Shown here in pieces: positions 9,534 through 17,102 of a stretch of 64,000 bases of DNA. The notes beneath the pieces were generated by a model that saw only the letters and a list, made by a program, of their open reading frames with translations, did no database searches and had not been told where the DNA came from. Every line of letters begins with the position of its first letter. The stretch's first letter is position 1. This DNA is from Cognataquiflexum nitidum. Its GTDB lineage: Bacteria > Bacteroidota > Bacteroidia > Cytophagales > Cyclobacteriaceae. A program made the position numbers and the translations under genes. The stretch covers positions 1 through 64,000 of the forward strand of contig NZ_JAKZAM010000026.1 in the NCBI RefSeq assembly GCF_022538055.1, written 5' to 3'.

Positions 9534-9587
9534 TGATCCCATCGGGATCAAATATTAATAACCCCGGGTAAGGAACGCAACCCGGGG
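9534..9587. repeat. double hairpin, REP-like
   Basis: Two adjacent hairpins. The first is TGATCCC-atc-GGGATCA (9534-9550). The second is CCCCGGGT (9562-9569) paired with ACCCGGGG (9580-9587) over a 10-base loop. The GC-rich stems stand out in AT-rich surroundings and look like an interspersed intergenic element rather than a terminator, as no T run follows. Confidence 0.6.
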
Positions 9588-9712
9588 AAAAAAGAGAGAA
9601 AGCGTGACCGGTTTTTGGCCGAAAGAATATCAAGAGAGTATAAGCCTTCTACCAAAAACAGGGGACTTCAAGACATAATTTCTTATGCCATTATTTAAGG
9701 TACAATACATTC

Positions 9713-9735
9713 AACCCCGGGTTTAACCCTGGGTT
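9713..9735. repeat. tandem palindromic units AACCCnGGGTT
   Basis: AACCCCGGGTT (9713-9723) and AACCCTGGGTT (9725-9735), one base apart, are each perfect odd palindromes. Two imperfect relatives lie in the hairpin at 9560-9587. They could be dimeric regulator sites or part of the same interspersed element. Confidence 0.6.
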
Positions 9736-9822
9736 ACTATTATTTGATCTTTTCAGGATCATTAACCCAAAATGTTTGTGATGGTAAAAACATTTCTTGA
9801 TTTAATATCTGCCTTTGGAAAA

Positions 9823-10770
9823 TCAAAACGAATAAGACGGAAGATGCTTTAGGATATCGCCAGTCATTTTTTCCAGACTGTACTCATGTTGCCAACCCCA
9901 GTCTTTCCTTGCGCAGCTATCGTCAATACTATCCGGCCAAGAGTCGGCTATTTCCTGTCTGAAATCCGGTTTGTAACTGATGCTGAACTGAGGATAATGG
10001 ACTTTGATACTTTCGAAAATTTCCTTTGGAGAAAAACTCATGGCCGAAAGGTTGTAACTCGACCGGATTTTCACCTGCTCTTTTGGCGCATGCATCAGGT
10101 CTAAAGTGGCCTTGATCGCATCGGGCATATACATCATTGGCAGGTAGGAATCTTCTTGGAGGAAAGAAACGAAATGCTCGCCTGCAATTGCTTTGTGGTA
10201 GATGTCCACCGCATAATCGGTCGTCCCACCGCCGGGAAGTGACTTGTAGCCAATAAGTCCAGGATAACGCAGGCTTCTTACGTCTACTCCGTATTTCTGA
10301 AAGTAATACTCACACCACCTTTCTCCGGCTTGCTTCGAAATGCCATAGACCGTATTGGGTTCCTTTACACAATATTGCGGTGTGTTGACTTTGGGAGTAT
10401 TTGGACCAAAAACAGCAATGGAAGATGGCCAATAGATTTTATCCAGTTTTTCTTCTTTAGCCAGTTCCAATACAAAAAGCAAGCTTTCCATATTGAGGTT
10501 CCATGCAAAAAGAGGCATCTTCTCGCCTGTGGCGGAAAGCACAGCGGCCAAATGGTAAATCTGCTTCACATTTTGGTCCTTGACCAAATCTTTCAAAGCC
10601 TCTTTGTCCATCACATCTAGGACGGAAGTCCTGCAGTTTTCGAACTTTTCCAAAGCTTTGGGATTGATGTCTGTAGCGATGACATTGTCTCCACCGTAGA
10701 TGTTGGCTATGGCCTGCGTCAGTTCCGAACCCAATTGTCCGGCTGCGCCAATGATCAAAATTCTTTCCAT
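9823..10770 (-). CDS. L-threonine 3-dehydrogenase, short-chain (epimerase-like) type
   Basis: A 315-residue NAD-dependent epimerase/dehydratase-family protein. The Rossmann motif GAAGQLG is at residues 8-14. An S...YGISK pair (YxxxK with Y~143) supplies the short-chain dehydrogenase catalytic residues. The sequence matches the SDR-type threonine dehydrogenases (LRYPGLIGYKSLPGGGTTDY is characteristic) that oxidise L-threonine to 2-amino-3-ketobutyrate. The gene is divergent from kbl, whose product uses that unstable intermediate, which strongly supports the call. Size fits the family (~310-320 residues). A -7 box for this gene lies at 10843-10850. Confidence 0.9.
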   Translation of the reverse strand: MERILIIGAAGQLGSELTQAIANIYGGDNVIATDINPKALEKFENCRTSVLDVMDKEALKDLVKDQNVKQIYHLAAVLSATGEKMPLFAWNLNMESLLFVLELAKEEKLDKIYWPSSIAVFGPNTPKVNTPQYCVKEPNTVYGISKQAGERWCEYYFQKYGVDVRSLRYPGLIGYKSLPGGGTTDYAVDIYHKAIAGEHFVSFLQEDSYLPMMYMPDAIKATLDLMHAPKEQVKIRSSYNLSAMSFSPKEIFESIKVHYPQFSISYKPDFRQEIADSWPDSIDDSCARKDWGWQHEYSLEKMTGDILKHLPSYSF

Positions 10771-10821
10771 TTTTAAAATATTCCTTATCGGTGCTTCAGG
10801 AAAGCCCTTAGGATTTTTAAT

Positions 10822-10850
10822 TATATTTGGGACTTAAAGCGACAAAAATA
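10822..10850. promoter_or_regulatory. divergent promoter region of the threonine degradation pair
   Basis: TATATTTG (10822-10829, plus strand, toward kbl) and CAAAAATA (10843-10850, read as TATTTTTG on the minus strand, toward the dehydrogenase) both fit TAnnTTTG. They lie 13 bp apart, so the two promoters would interfere or be co-regulated. No matching -33 boxes were found. Confidence 0.45.
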
Positions 10851-10924
10851 GTGATTTCAATGAATGTATTTCACTTTAATTGTAAGAGTGTTTTTTTCTT
10901 TTAAAACCCCCAATACAAAATATT

Positions 10925-12121
10925 ATGTACGATACTTTGAAACCCAAATTAGAGAAAGAGTTACAGGAAATCGAAGCGGCAGGCCTGTTCAAAAAAGAAC
11001 GCATCATTACTTCCCCTCAAGCTGCGGAGATTACCATTGCCGGAGGCAAAAAGGTGATGAACTTCTGTGCCAACAATTATTTAGGTCTTTCTTCACATCC
11101 CAAGGTCATAGAAGCAGCAAAAAGTGCCATCGATTCCCACGGTTTTGGCATGTCTTCGGTGAGGTTTATCTGCGGTACACAGGATATACATAAGGAATTG
11201 GAAGATAAAATTTCTAAGTTTTTGGGAACCGAAGATACGATTTTGTATGCTGCGGCTTTTGATGCCAATGGGGGAGTGTTCGAACCTCTTTTTGGTGCGG
11301 AGGATGCAATCATTTCCGATGCGCTCAACCATGCTTCGATCATCGACGGGGTCAGGCTGTGCAAAGCAATGCGCTTCCGATACAACCACAACGACATGGA
11401 GGATCTCGAAGCCCAACTTAAAGATGCAGATGCCAAAGGTGCCCAAAATAAAATCATAGTCACTGACGGCGTTTTTTCCATGGACGGTACCATCGCTCAA
11501 TTGGACAAAATCGTCGCTTTGGCAGAGAAATACCATGCTGTAGTCATGTCTGACGAATGTCATTCTACGGGCTTTATGGGCAAAACCGGCCGTGGCGTCC
11601 ATGAATACCGCAATGTGATGGGCAAAATCGACATCATCACAGGGACATTGGGCAAAGCCCTTGGCGGTGCTTCGGGAGGATTCACTTCCGGCAGGAAAGA
11701 AATCATCGAATTGCTGCGTCAGCGTTCGAGACCTTACCTTTTTTCCAATACCTTGGCGCCATCCATCACAGGTGCTTCGATTGCGGTTTTTGACTTGCTG
11801 TCGGAGACCACCGAACTGAGAGACAAGCTAGAAGTGAATACCAAATACTTCAGGGAAAAGATGACAGCGGCGGGTTTTGATATCAAGCCTGGCGAACATG
11901 CCATCGTCCCGATCATGCTGTATGATGCGGTGCTGTCCCAAAAGATGGCCGAGAAGCTTTTGGAGAAAGGGATCTATGTTATCGGGTTTTATTTTCCGGT
12001 GGTGCCAAAAGGTCAGGCGAGGATCCGGGTGCAGATTTCTGCCGGCCACGAAAGGGATCATTTGGACCAAGCTATTGCTGCTTTTATAGAAGTGGGGAAA
12101 GAATTGGGTGTAGTGAAGTAA
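10925..12121 (+). CDS. kbl: glycine C-acetyltransferase (2-amino-3-ketobutyrate CoA ligase)
   Basis: A 398-residue PLP enzyme of the alpha-oxoamine synthase family. It cleaves 2-amino-3-ketobutyrate with CoA to glycine and acetyl-CoA. Key sites are visible: the NNYLGLSSHPKV entry motif, the ISDALNHASIIDG segment, SDECHSTGFMGKTGRG, and the PLP lysine K244 in TGTLGKALGGASGGF, the same residue number as in the E. coli enzyme. Related family members (BioF, HemA, SPT) share these motifs, but full-length similarity and the divergent threonine dehydrogenase gene favour Kbl. A strong terminator follows. Confidence 0.95.
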   Translation: MYDTLKPKLEKELQEIEAAGLFKKERIITSPQAAEITIAGGKKVMNFCANNYLGLSSHPKVIEAAKSAIDSHGFGMSSVRFICGTQDIHKELEDKISKFLGTEDTILYAAAFDANGGVFEPLFGAEDAIISDALNHASIIDGVRLCKAMRFRYNHNDMEDLEAQLKDADAKGAQNKIIVTDGVFSMDGTIAQLDKIVALAEKYHAVVMSDECHSTGFMGKTGRGVHEYRNVMGKIDIITGTLGKALGGASGGFTSGRKEIIELLRQRSRPYLFSNTLAPSITGASIAVFDLLSETTELRDKLEVNTKYFREKMTAAGFDIKPGEHAIVPIMLYDAVLSQKMAEKLLEKGIYVIGFYFPVVPKGQARIRVQISAGHERDHLDQAIAAFIEVGKELGVVK

Positions 12122-12146
12122 AAATCCTAGACCTTATTGAATATCA

Positions 12147-12180
12147 AAAATCCCCTTGGATAAGATTCCAAGGGGATTTT
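12147..12180 (+). terminator. rho-independent terminator after kbl
   Basis: A 14-bp stem (AAAATCCCCTTGGA at 12147-12160 with TCCAAGGGGATTTT at 12167-12180) around a 6-base loop, with a T-rich tail. Confidence 0.9.
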
Positions 12181-12286
12181 GATTTTAGTATTTAGGAGAT
12201 TCAATAATTGCATTGTCATTTTTTTTTTGATATATTTAGTTTTCAGAATTGAAAATATTTGAGAAAAAAGTAAACCGAAAAAGGCT

Positions 12287-12739
12287 ATGAAAAAAATAAT
12301 TTATTTTCTAATTACACTTTTATTAGGTGTAGGCTGTATTAGTAAAGAGGATTGGGAAAAGGATGTTCTGGATGTTGATAAGGCATTACAAAGAGCCCAA
12401 GACTCTTGCGGACAGGCTTCAATGGATTGGTTTAGTGAAATGCTTCGCAAGGCAGAGGAGGATAGGTTAACTAAGGCACATAAAGGAAGTTATATTGGTT
12501 TTGTTTCCTTGGTCAAATATGAAAATAGCAGCGTCTTTTATACAAATTTCATGAGTAAAGTTGGAGGAGGGTTGATGTTTTACTTAATGGATTGCGAAGG
12601 AAATCAATTTGATGCATCTTCCATTGTTGCGGAGGATATGGCTTTTTTCTCAAAAGAAGCCTATAAAAGGAGAACATCATATATTCAAGTGTGCCTCTGG
12701 ATTTTTTTGACTGAGTATGGGGTATTCAAAATTTCATAA
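12287..12739 (+). CDS. small lipoprotein, C-terminus probably frameshifted
   Basis: A 150-residue ORF with a lipoprotein signal peptide (MKKIIYFLITLLLGVGC, lipobox LGVGC, acylated C17). No enzymatic domain is recognised; a DCEGN motif near residue 105 recurs in small Bacteroidota lipoproteins of unknown role. The last ~25 residues (from RRTSYIQVCLW) look unlike a natural end. If one A were added to the A4 run at 12665-12668, the frame would read KKENIIYSSVPLDFFD and stop at 12712-12714, which resembles the normal end of this family. The gene may therefore be a recent frameshift or carry a base-call error. It stands alone, opposite the antitoxin gene. Confidence 0.6.
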   Translation: MKKIIYFLITLLLGVGCISKEDWEKDVLDVDKALQRAQDSCGQASMDWFSEMLRKAEEDRLTKAHKGSYIGFVSLVKYENSSVFYTNFMSKVGGGLMFYLMDCEGNQFDASSIVAEDMAFFSKEAYKRRTSYIQVCLWIFLTEYGVFKIS

Positions 12740-12885
12740 GGTGATTAAGGCTGCAGGGTTTTGACCCAACCGTTGGCACCGAGGCCTGTGGATCCTTAAT
12801 GGATCACTAAAATCCTGAGAATTAAAAAATTTTCTATTCAGGTTTGTGATGTGTTTTCAATCAGACGTACTAAATGCTACATTTC

Positions 12886-13092
12886 TCACAAGTTGTTTTT
12901 CTCACGCAGTTCTTTTGCTGAATAATTGAACTCAAGTGGTTCTTGGAGGATAGAAAGGCTCATTTTTTTAAGCTTTTGCTTGGAGATGTATCCTTTTAAA
13001 GCCATTTTCAAAGCTTCTGTAATGGTCTCTGCTTTGGTATATTCCAAAGCTTCTTTGATCAATTCGTCAGGTAAGATTACAGTAACTTTCAT
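12886..13092 (-). CDS. VapB-like antitoxin without a toxin partner
   Basis: A 68-residue protein starting MKVTVILPDELIKEALEYT, with a short beta strand followed by two helices (TITEALKMALKGYI). This is the ribbon-helix-helix pattern of VapB/DUF2191 antitoxins, which bind operator DNA and neutralise a PIN-domain VapC encoded just downstream. Here the downstream 146 bp (12740-12885) contain no PIN-domain ORF on the minus strand, and the next gene is convergent. It is probably an orphan left after toxin loss. Family assignment is by pattern. Confidence 0.7.
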   Translation of the reverse strand: MKVTVILPDELIKEALEYTKAETITEALKMALKGYISKQKLKKMSLSILQEPLEFNYSAKELREKNNL

Positions 13093-13206
13093 GTCAAAAT
13101 AATTTTAGATTAAAACTACAATATGCTATCGTATCAAAAAATTGTAATACGATTTATTTTTATTTTAAGTATCTGTGGCTCATTTGGTTTGAAGTTCAAA
13201 TTCAGC

Positions 13207-13219
13207 GGCTATGGACTAT
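13207..13219 (+). repeat. dispersed repeat, copy 1
   Basis: GGCTATGGACTAT, preceded by TGAAGTTC, recurs at 24667-24679 with the same upstream context. It is a short dispersed intergenic repeat at the 3' side of the amidohydrolase gene. Confidence 0.5.
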
Positions 13220-13246
13220 GGACCATAAACTATCGTCTCGACTTTT

Positions 13247-14620
13247 TCACTTCCTCAAATTCTTCGTCTCTATCCTATTCAATTCCTGTTGGAGGACATT
13301 TTTTGGAATCCACTCGCCACGGACCATGATACCTTGGACGTTTCGGAGATTGGACAGATTTTCTAAGGGATTTCCTTCCACCAATACAAAATCCGCTGAA
13401 GCACCGGTTGCGATCACGCCAAATTCTCCTTCTCTTTCAAAATACTTTGCCACGTTAACAGATCCGGTTTTTAGGATTTCATAAGGATTCATGCCGGCAT
13501 CATGCATAGCAGAGATTTCATTGTGGATAGAAAATCCGGGAACGTTAAATACCTGTGGAGAATCTGACGCCATGACCATCGGCACGCCGCCACGGTGCAA
13601 GGCCATCAGCATCGTCTTTCTGAATTCAAGATAAGGCTTGACATTTTCTTCCTTGAGCATGCCCTGGTTTTCGAGAAGTTTCTTTTGGTTGACCCACTGC
13701 TGTACCTGTAGGCCGGGCATGTATTTCATGTCCGATTCCAAGCGGAACTCATCAGCAGGAATGTATCCAAAGAAGCGCTCAAACAAAGTCAGTGTGGGTG
13801 CGATCCAGGCTTTTTTCTCCACGGATAACTTTACCAGATCGGGGATTTTGGACATGTCCGCATATTTCAGGGCGAGCATGCTGAAGGATCCGGCCACCTG
13901 TGGATCAAGTTTGGATTTGTCAGTGACCAAAGCCTCGATATAGCCATCCATGTGTTCTACAGAACGATAACCATTGTTCAGGGAGTTGACCAAGCCGACG
14001 TCCAAGGAGATGTGTCCGCCAAATTTGATATCCACTTCCTTGGCGGTATTGGCGATGGCAAGGAACTTGGGCATATCCAATCCCGGGTGTAATTTGAGGT
14101 GGTCAAAACCTGCCGCTTTTTGGTCACGGACCATTTTGGCACCGCTTTCAGGATCTGCGACGGAATTGCCGTTGAGCGATTGTCCTGCTACAAAAATCCT
14201 CGGTCCTGTAATTTCACCGGAAGCTATTTTCTTTTTGAGTTCAAGGTGGGAATCATGGCCGATCATACCTCTCACATTGAGAATTCCATTGGCTAAGTAA
14301 AGCCACATGACATCCTGCATGTAGGAGAAATCTCCTGTTTCGGTAATTGGGATATGCGAATGCATTTCTGCCAAACCAGGGAAAGCATAGGCACCTTTGC
14401 CATCGATCTTTTCCATTTTCTCAAACTTGCCCAAGTCCTTTTTGGGATATATGCCGAAGACCTTATCTCCCCTGATATGGATAAATTGGTCTTTGAGCAC
14501 CTTGTCATTTCGCATGCTGATGACATGAACATTGGTGACGATATATTCCTGGGCTTTTGACTGGAGGAATACTATTAGTACCAAACAAAGGGTCAGGAAA
14601 TATTTTTGGATTGATCTCAT
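13247..14620 (-). CDS. secreted amidohydrolase family protein
   Basis: 457 residues with a signal peptide (residues 1-23, ending QSKAQ). It is a metal-dependent amidohydrolase of the imidazolonepropionase/prolidase-like branch. Metal-binding and catalytic features are in order: AEMHSHIP (HxH, near residue 86), HLKLHPG (candidate bridging lysine), GGHISL, SVEHMDG, and MASDSPQ (aspartate). The C-terminal TGASADFVLVEGNPLENL rebuilds the composite beta domain. Substrates in this branch include cyclic imides, N-acyl compounds and dipeptides; the sequence does not tell which. It stands alone, followed upstream by a repeat-rich gap. Confidence 0.85.
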   Translation of the reverse strand: MRSIQKYFLTLCLVLIVFLQSKAQEYIVTNVHVISMRNDKVLKDQFIHIRGDKVFGIYPKKDLGKFEKMEKIDGKGAYAFPGLAEMHSHIPITETGDFSYMQDVMWLYLANGILNVRGMIGHDSHLELKKKIASGEITGPRIFVAGQSLNGNSVADPESGAKMVRDQKAAGFDHLKLHPGLDMPKFLAIANTAKEVDIKFGGHISLDVGLVNSLNNGYRSVEHMDGYIEALVTDKSKLDPQVAGSFSMLALKYADMSKIPDLVKLSVEKKAWIAPTLTLFERFFGYIPADEFRLESDMKYMPGLQVQQWVNQKKLLENQGMLKEENVKPYLEFRKTMLMALHRGGVPMVMASDSPQVFNVPGFSIHNEISAMHDAGMNPYEILKTGSVNVAKYFEREGEFGVIATGASADFVLVEGNPLENLSNLRNVQGIMVRGEWIPKNVLQQELNRIETKNLRK

Positions 14621-14640
14621 GATTTTATCAGATCTTAGAA

Positions 14641-14698
14641 ATGGATATTTATTGATACTGGATATTCATGGATATTGATCCTTGGAATGGAAGCTTTG
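14641..14698 (+). repeat. 58-bp direct repeat, copy 1
   Basis: Begins ATGGATATTTATTGATACTG and ends TGGAATGGAAGCTTTG; identical to 14732-14789. It is built from GGATATT(T/C)AT(T/C)GATACT-like subunits. Confidence 0.9.
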
Positions 14699-14731
14699 GT
14701 AAGTTTTTATCCAATTTTTCAGATTGAAATT

Positions 14732-14789
14732 ATGGATATTTATTGATACTGGATATTCATGGATATTGATCCTTGGAATGGAAGCTTTG
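14732..14789 (+). repeat. 58-bp direct repeat, copy 2
   Basis: Perfect copy of 14641-14698 at a period of 91 bp. Confidence 0.9.
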
Positions 14790-14813
14790 ATTTGAAATTC
14801 CCCTTTCTTATAA

Positions 14814-14866
14814 ATGGATATTCATCGATACTGGATATTTATTGATACTGGATATTCATGGATATT
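14814..14866 (+). repeat. partial third copy of the GGATATT repeat
   Basis: Contains the subunits GGATATTCATCGATACT and GGATATTTATTGATACT but lacks the CCTTGGAATGGAAGC tail. A reverse-complement relative (ACCAAATATCAATGAATATC) lies near 15011-15031. Confidence 0.75.
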
Positions 14867-15060
14867 TTATTTTAGACTCATCGTTTATATATCATACTGA
14901 CGATTTGGAATAAATCCCTTTTTCATTTGAACCAAAATCCCCATTAGCTAAATCAAATTTTTTTCTGCTATTAGAATCCAGTACTCCTTTGAATGGTGCG
15001 GAAATATCAATTAGTACCAAATATCAATGAATATCTGCCTTTTTGAATTCACGGATAATA

Positions 15061-15110
15061 TACCAAATAACCCTTAACCCATTAACCAAATAACCCATTA
15101 ACCCATAACC
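15061..15110. repeat. low-complexity AACCCATTAACC run
   Basis: Several imperfect units of AACCCATTAACC/AAATAACCC directly after the stop codon of the fused dehydrogenase gene. A reverse-complement relative follows cbs at about 23592-23622. Confidence 0.6.
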
Positions 15111-15116
15111 AATTCC

Positions 15117-17051
15117 CTAATATCCAATCTCCATACTTCCCCCCTTGGGAATACTACCTTTCCAATCCGAATGGTGAAATGGTCCATTGGGATCATCTCT
15201 TCGCTGATAAGTATGTGCGCCAAAATAATCCCTTTGTGCCTGGATCAGATTGGCTGATGAATCGGTGGTAATCCTTCCATAAAAATAATTGATGGCGGCT
15301 GACATGACCGGCAAGGCATAATTGTGTTGTAAGCCTAAGCCAACGATATAAGAAAGGTCATACCGGAGTTCTTTGATCTTGGTTTTCATCTGCTTGGCTT
15401 TCAGCAGTGAACTGTTTTCCTTGTACAAAGCAACCATGTTTTCCATCAGTGTCGAGCGGATAATACATCCATTGGTCCAAATCCGTGATATCTCACTCAT
15501 ATTGAGGTTCCAGTTTTCAGTCAGGGAGACCTGATTCATTAATTCAAACCCTACTTCATGGTTGATGATGCGGGTGAGGGCGTAAGCGTTTTTGATTTTC
15601 TCAATCAGAATGACCTTGTCTTCTCCAAAAGCTCCGAAACGGTGACCGAAAAATGTAGCCAATTCTTCCCGCTCGTCTTTGTTGCCGGACAGCATCCTAG
15701 CGGTGACAGCTTCCGAAAGTGGGCTATAGGCGACATTGTATTTCAACGCGGTCGTCAATGACCAAGAGCCCGTTCCCTTTTGTCCGGCTTTGTCCAACAC
15801 CTGATCGAGCAAGAAGTTTTTCCCTTCCTTGGCTAGCAGGATATCGGCAGTGATTTCCAGCAGGTAACTTTTCAGGCCTTCATTGGTCCAGGATTTCAGT
15901 GTTCTTGAAATTTCGGGATAGGAGAGTTTCAGGCCAAACTTCATCAGGTGGACAGTTTCTGCCAAAGTCTGCATTTCACCGTATTCGATGCTGTTATGGA
16001 CCATTTTGATAAAATGTCCCGCACCCGAATTGCCAATAAAGCTGACACATGGCTCGCCGTTATGGTCTTTGGCGGCGATTTTTTTGAGGTAAGGGGATAC
16101 CAAGTCATAAGCTTCCTGATTTCCGCTTGGCATCAAGGACGGTCCTTTTCTCGCTCCTTCTTCGCCTCCGGAAACTCCCATCGGGATAAAATGAAAGCCT
16201 TTGGAATTTAGCTCTTCGTACCTTCTTTTCGAATCTTCAAAAAATGAATTTCCCCCGTCAATGATGACATCTCCTGGCTCAAGCATCGGAAGTAATTGGG
16301 CGATCTGCATGTCTATTGCATTGCCGGCGGGGATCATCAGGAGAATTTTCTTTGGTTTTTTGAGGGAAAAAATAAATCCCTCTAATTCATCAAAACCTTT
16401 CAAAAGTGGAAAATCCGAATTTTCAGCGGCAAAAGTAGATGCTATTTTTTCCTCTTTTCCTTCTACATGCCTGTTGTATACTGCCGTAGGGATTCCGTTG
16501 TCAGCAAGGTTGAGTGCAAGGCTTTTGCCCATCACTCCCATGCCGATGACACCAAAGTGAAGTGAGGGCATATTGATTTCATCTATTTTAAGAATTTCCG
16601 CAACCATTTCTTCAGGAGTTTTTGAAATATCAATCCGATGTCCATATTCGGGTTCCTCCCAAGTTTCTAATTGGGAATCCAATAGGCCGGGATTCATATA
16701 ATGGCCTTTTCGCAAAGAAAGCCTTTCGGTCAAAATATCTTTGCTGCCGATGAGGTGTAGCCATACTATCGAAGGAACTACTTGGAGGATTTGTCTGTAG
16801 TGTTCACGTAGTGCCGAACAGGCGAGGATTCCGCCGCCTGCTGATTCCCATGCTTTGATATTATCGGCAAGGTGCTCGAGCCAAGGCTGTCGGTCGTGGT
16901 CGGTCAGGGGAATTCCCTGTGTCATCTTTTCCACATTGGCTTTGGGATGAAAGTCATCCGCATCAAAAAAAGGCAGCCGAAGTTTCTTGGACAATAAGGA
17001 GCCCAAAGTTGTTTTTCCGCTTCCTGAAACACCTGTTACAATAATTATCAT
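15117..17051 (-). CDS. gnd: bifunctional gluconokinase / 6-phosphogluconate dehydrogenase (decarboxylating)
   Basis: 644 residues joining two enzymes of consecutive steps. Residues 1-~158 are a gluconate kinase with P-loop GVSGSGKTT (7-15) and DADDFHPKANVEKM. Residues 161-644 are a complete 6-phosphogluconate dehydrogenase: dinucleotide motif GVIGMGVMG (167-175), VIDGGNSFFEDSKRR, GVSGGEEGARKGPSLMPSG, catalytic KMVHNSIEYG, and the C-terminal QAQRDYFGAHTYQR. The product would phosphorylate gluconate with ATP and then oxidatively decarboxylate it to ribulose-5-phosphate with NADP+. No stop or frameshift separates the halves. It is divergent from the CBS/nucleotidyltransferase gene. Confidence 0.93.
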   Translation of the reverse strand: MIIIVTGVSGSGKTTLGSLLSKKLRLPFFDADDFHPKANVEKMTQGIPLTDHDRQPWLEHLADNIKAWESAGGGILACSALREHYRQILQVVPSIVWLHLIGSKDILTERLSLRKGHYMNPGLLDSQLETWEEPEYGHRIDISKTPEEMVAEILKIDEINMPSLHFGVIGMGVMGKSLALNLADNGIPTAVYNRHVEGKEEKIASTFAAENSDFPLLKGFDELEGFIFSLKKPKKILLMIPAGNAIDMQIAQLLPMLEPGDVIIDGGNSFFEDSKRRYEELNSKGFHFIPMGVSGGEEGARKGPSLMPSGNQEAYDLVSPYLKKIAAKDHNGEPCVSFIGNSGAGHFIKMVHNSIEYGEMQTLAETVHLMKFGLKLSYPEISRTLKSWTNEGLKSYLLEITADILLAKEGKNFLLDQVLDKAGQKGTGSWSLTTALKYNVAYSPLSEAVTARMLSGNKDEREELATFFGHRFGAFGEDKVILIEKIKNAYALTRIINHEVGFELMNQVSLTENWNLNMSEISRIWTNGCIIRSTLMENMVALYKENSSLLKAKQMKTKIKELRYDLSYIVGLGLQHNYALPVMSAAINYFYGRITTDSSANLIQAQRDYFGAHTYQRRDDPNGPFHHSDWKGSIPKGGSMEIGY

Positions 17052-17102
17052 AGCCGAAATTAAGAAATTTAATTATTTTCACCATGAAGAGTTTGGGAAG
17101 GA

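Larger units (their letters stand above)
9319..9822. other. 504-bp gene-free gap with hairpin repeats
   Basis: No convincing gene was found. The gap separates the 5' end of the PSD1 operon from the 3' end of the threonine dehydrogenase gene. It holds the hairpins and AACCCnGGGTT units listed separately (9534-9735). The promoter of the PSD1 operon should lie here, but no good TAnnTTTG is visible on the minus strand next to 9318. Confidence 0.6.
14621..15116. other. 496-bp repeat-rich gap
   Basis: No gene was found. The gap holds two perfect 58-bp direct repeats, a third partial copy, an inverted relative near 15008-15031, and a run of AACCCATTAACC-like units at 15061-15110. It separates the starts or ends of two minus-strand genes. 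Confidence 0.7.

Noticed and set aside
11093..11602. Minus-strand ORF of 169 codons
   Set aside because: Antisense to kbl, whose motifs are certain; no recognisable protein.
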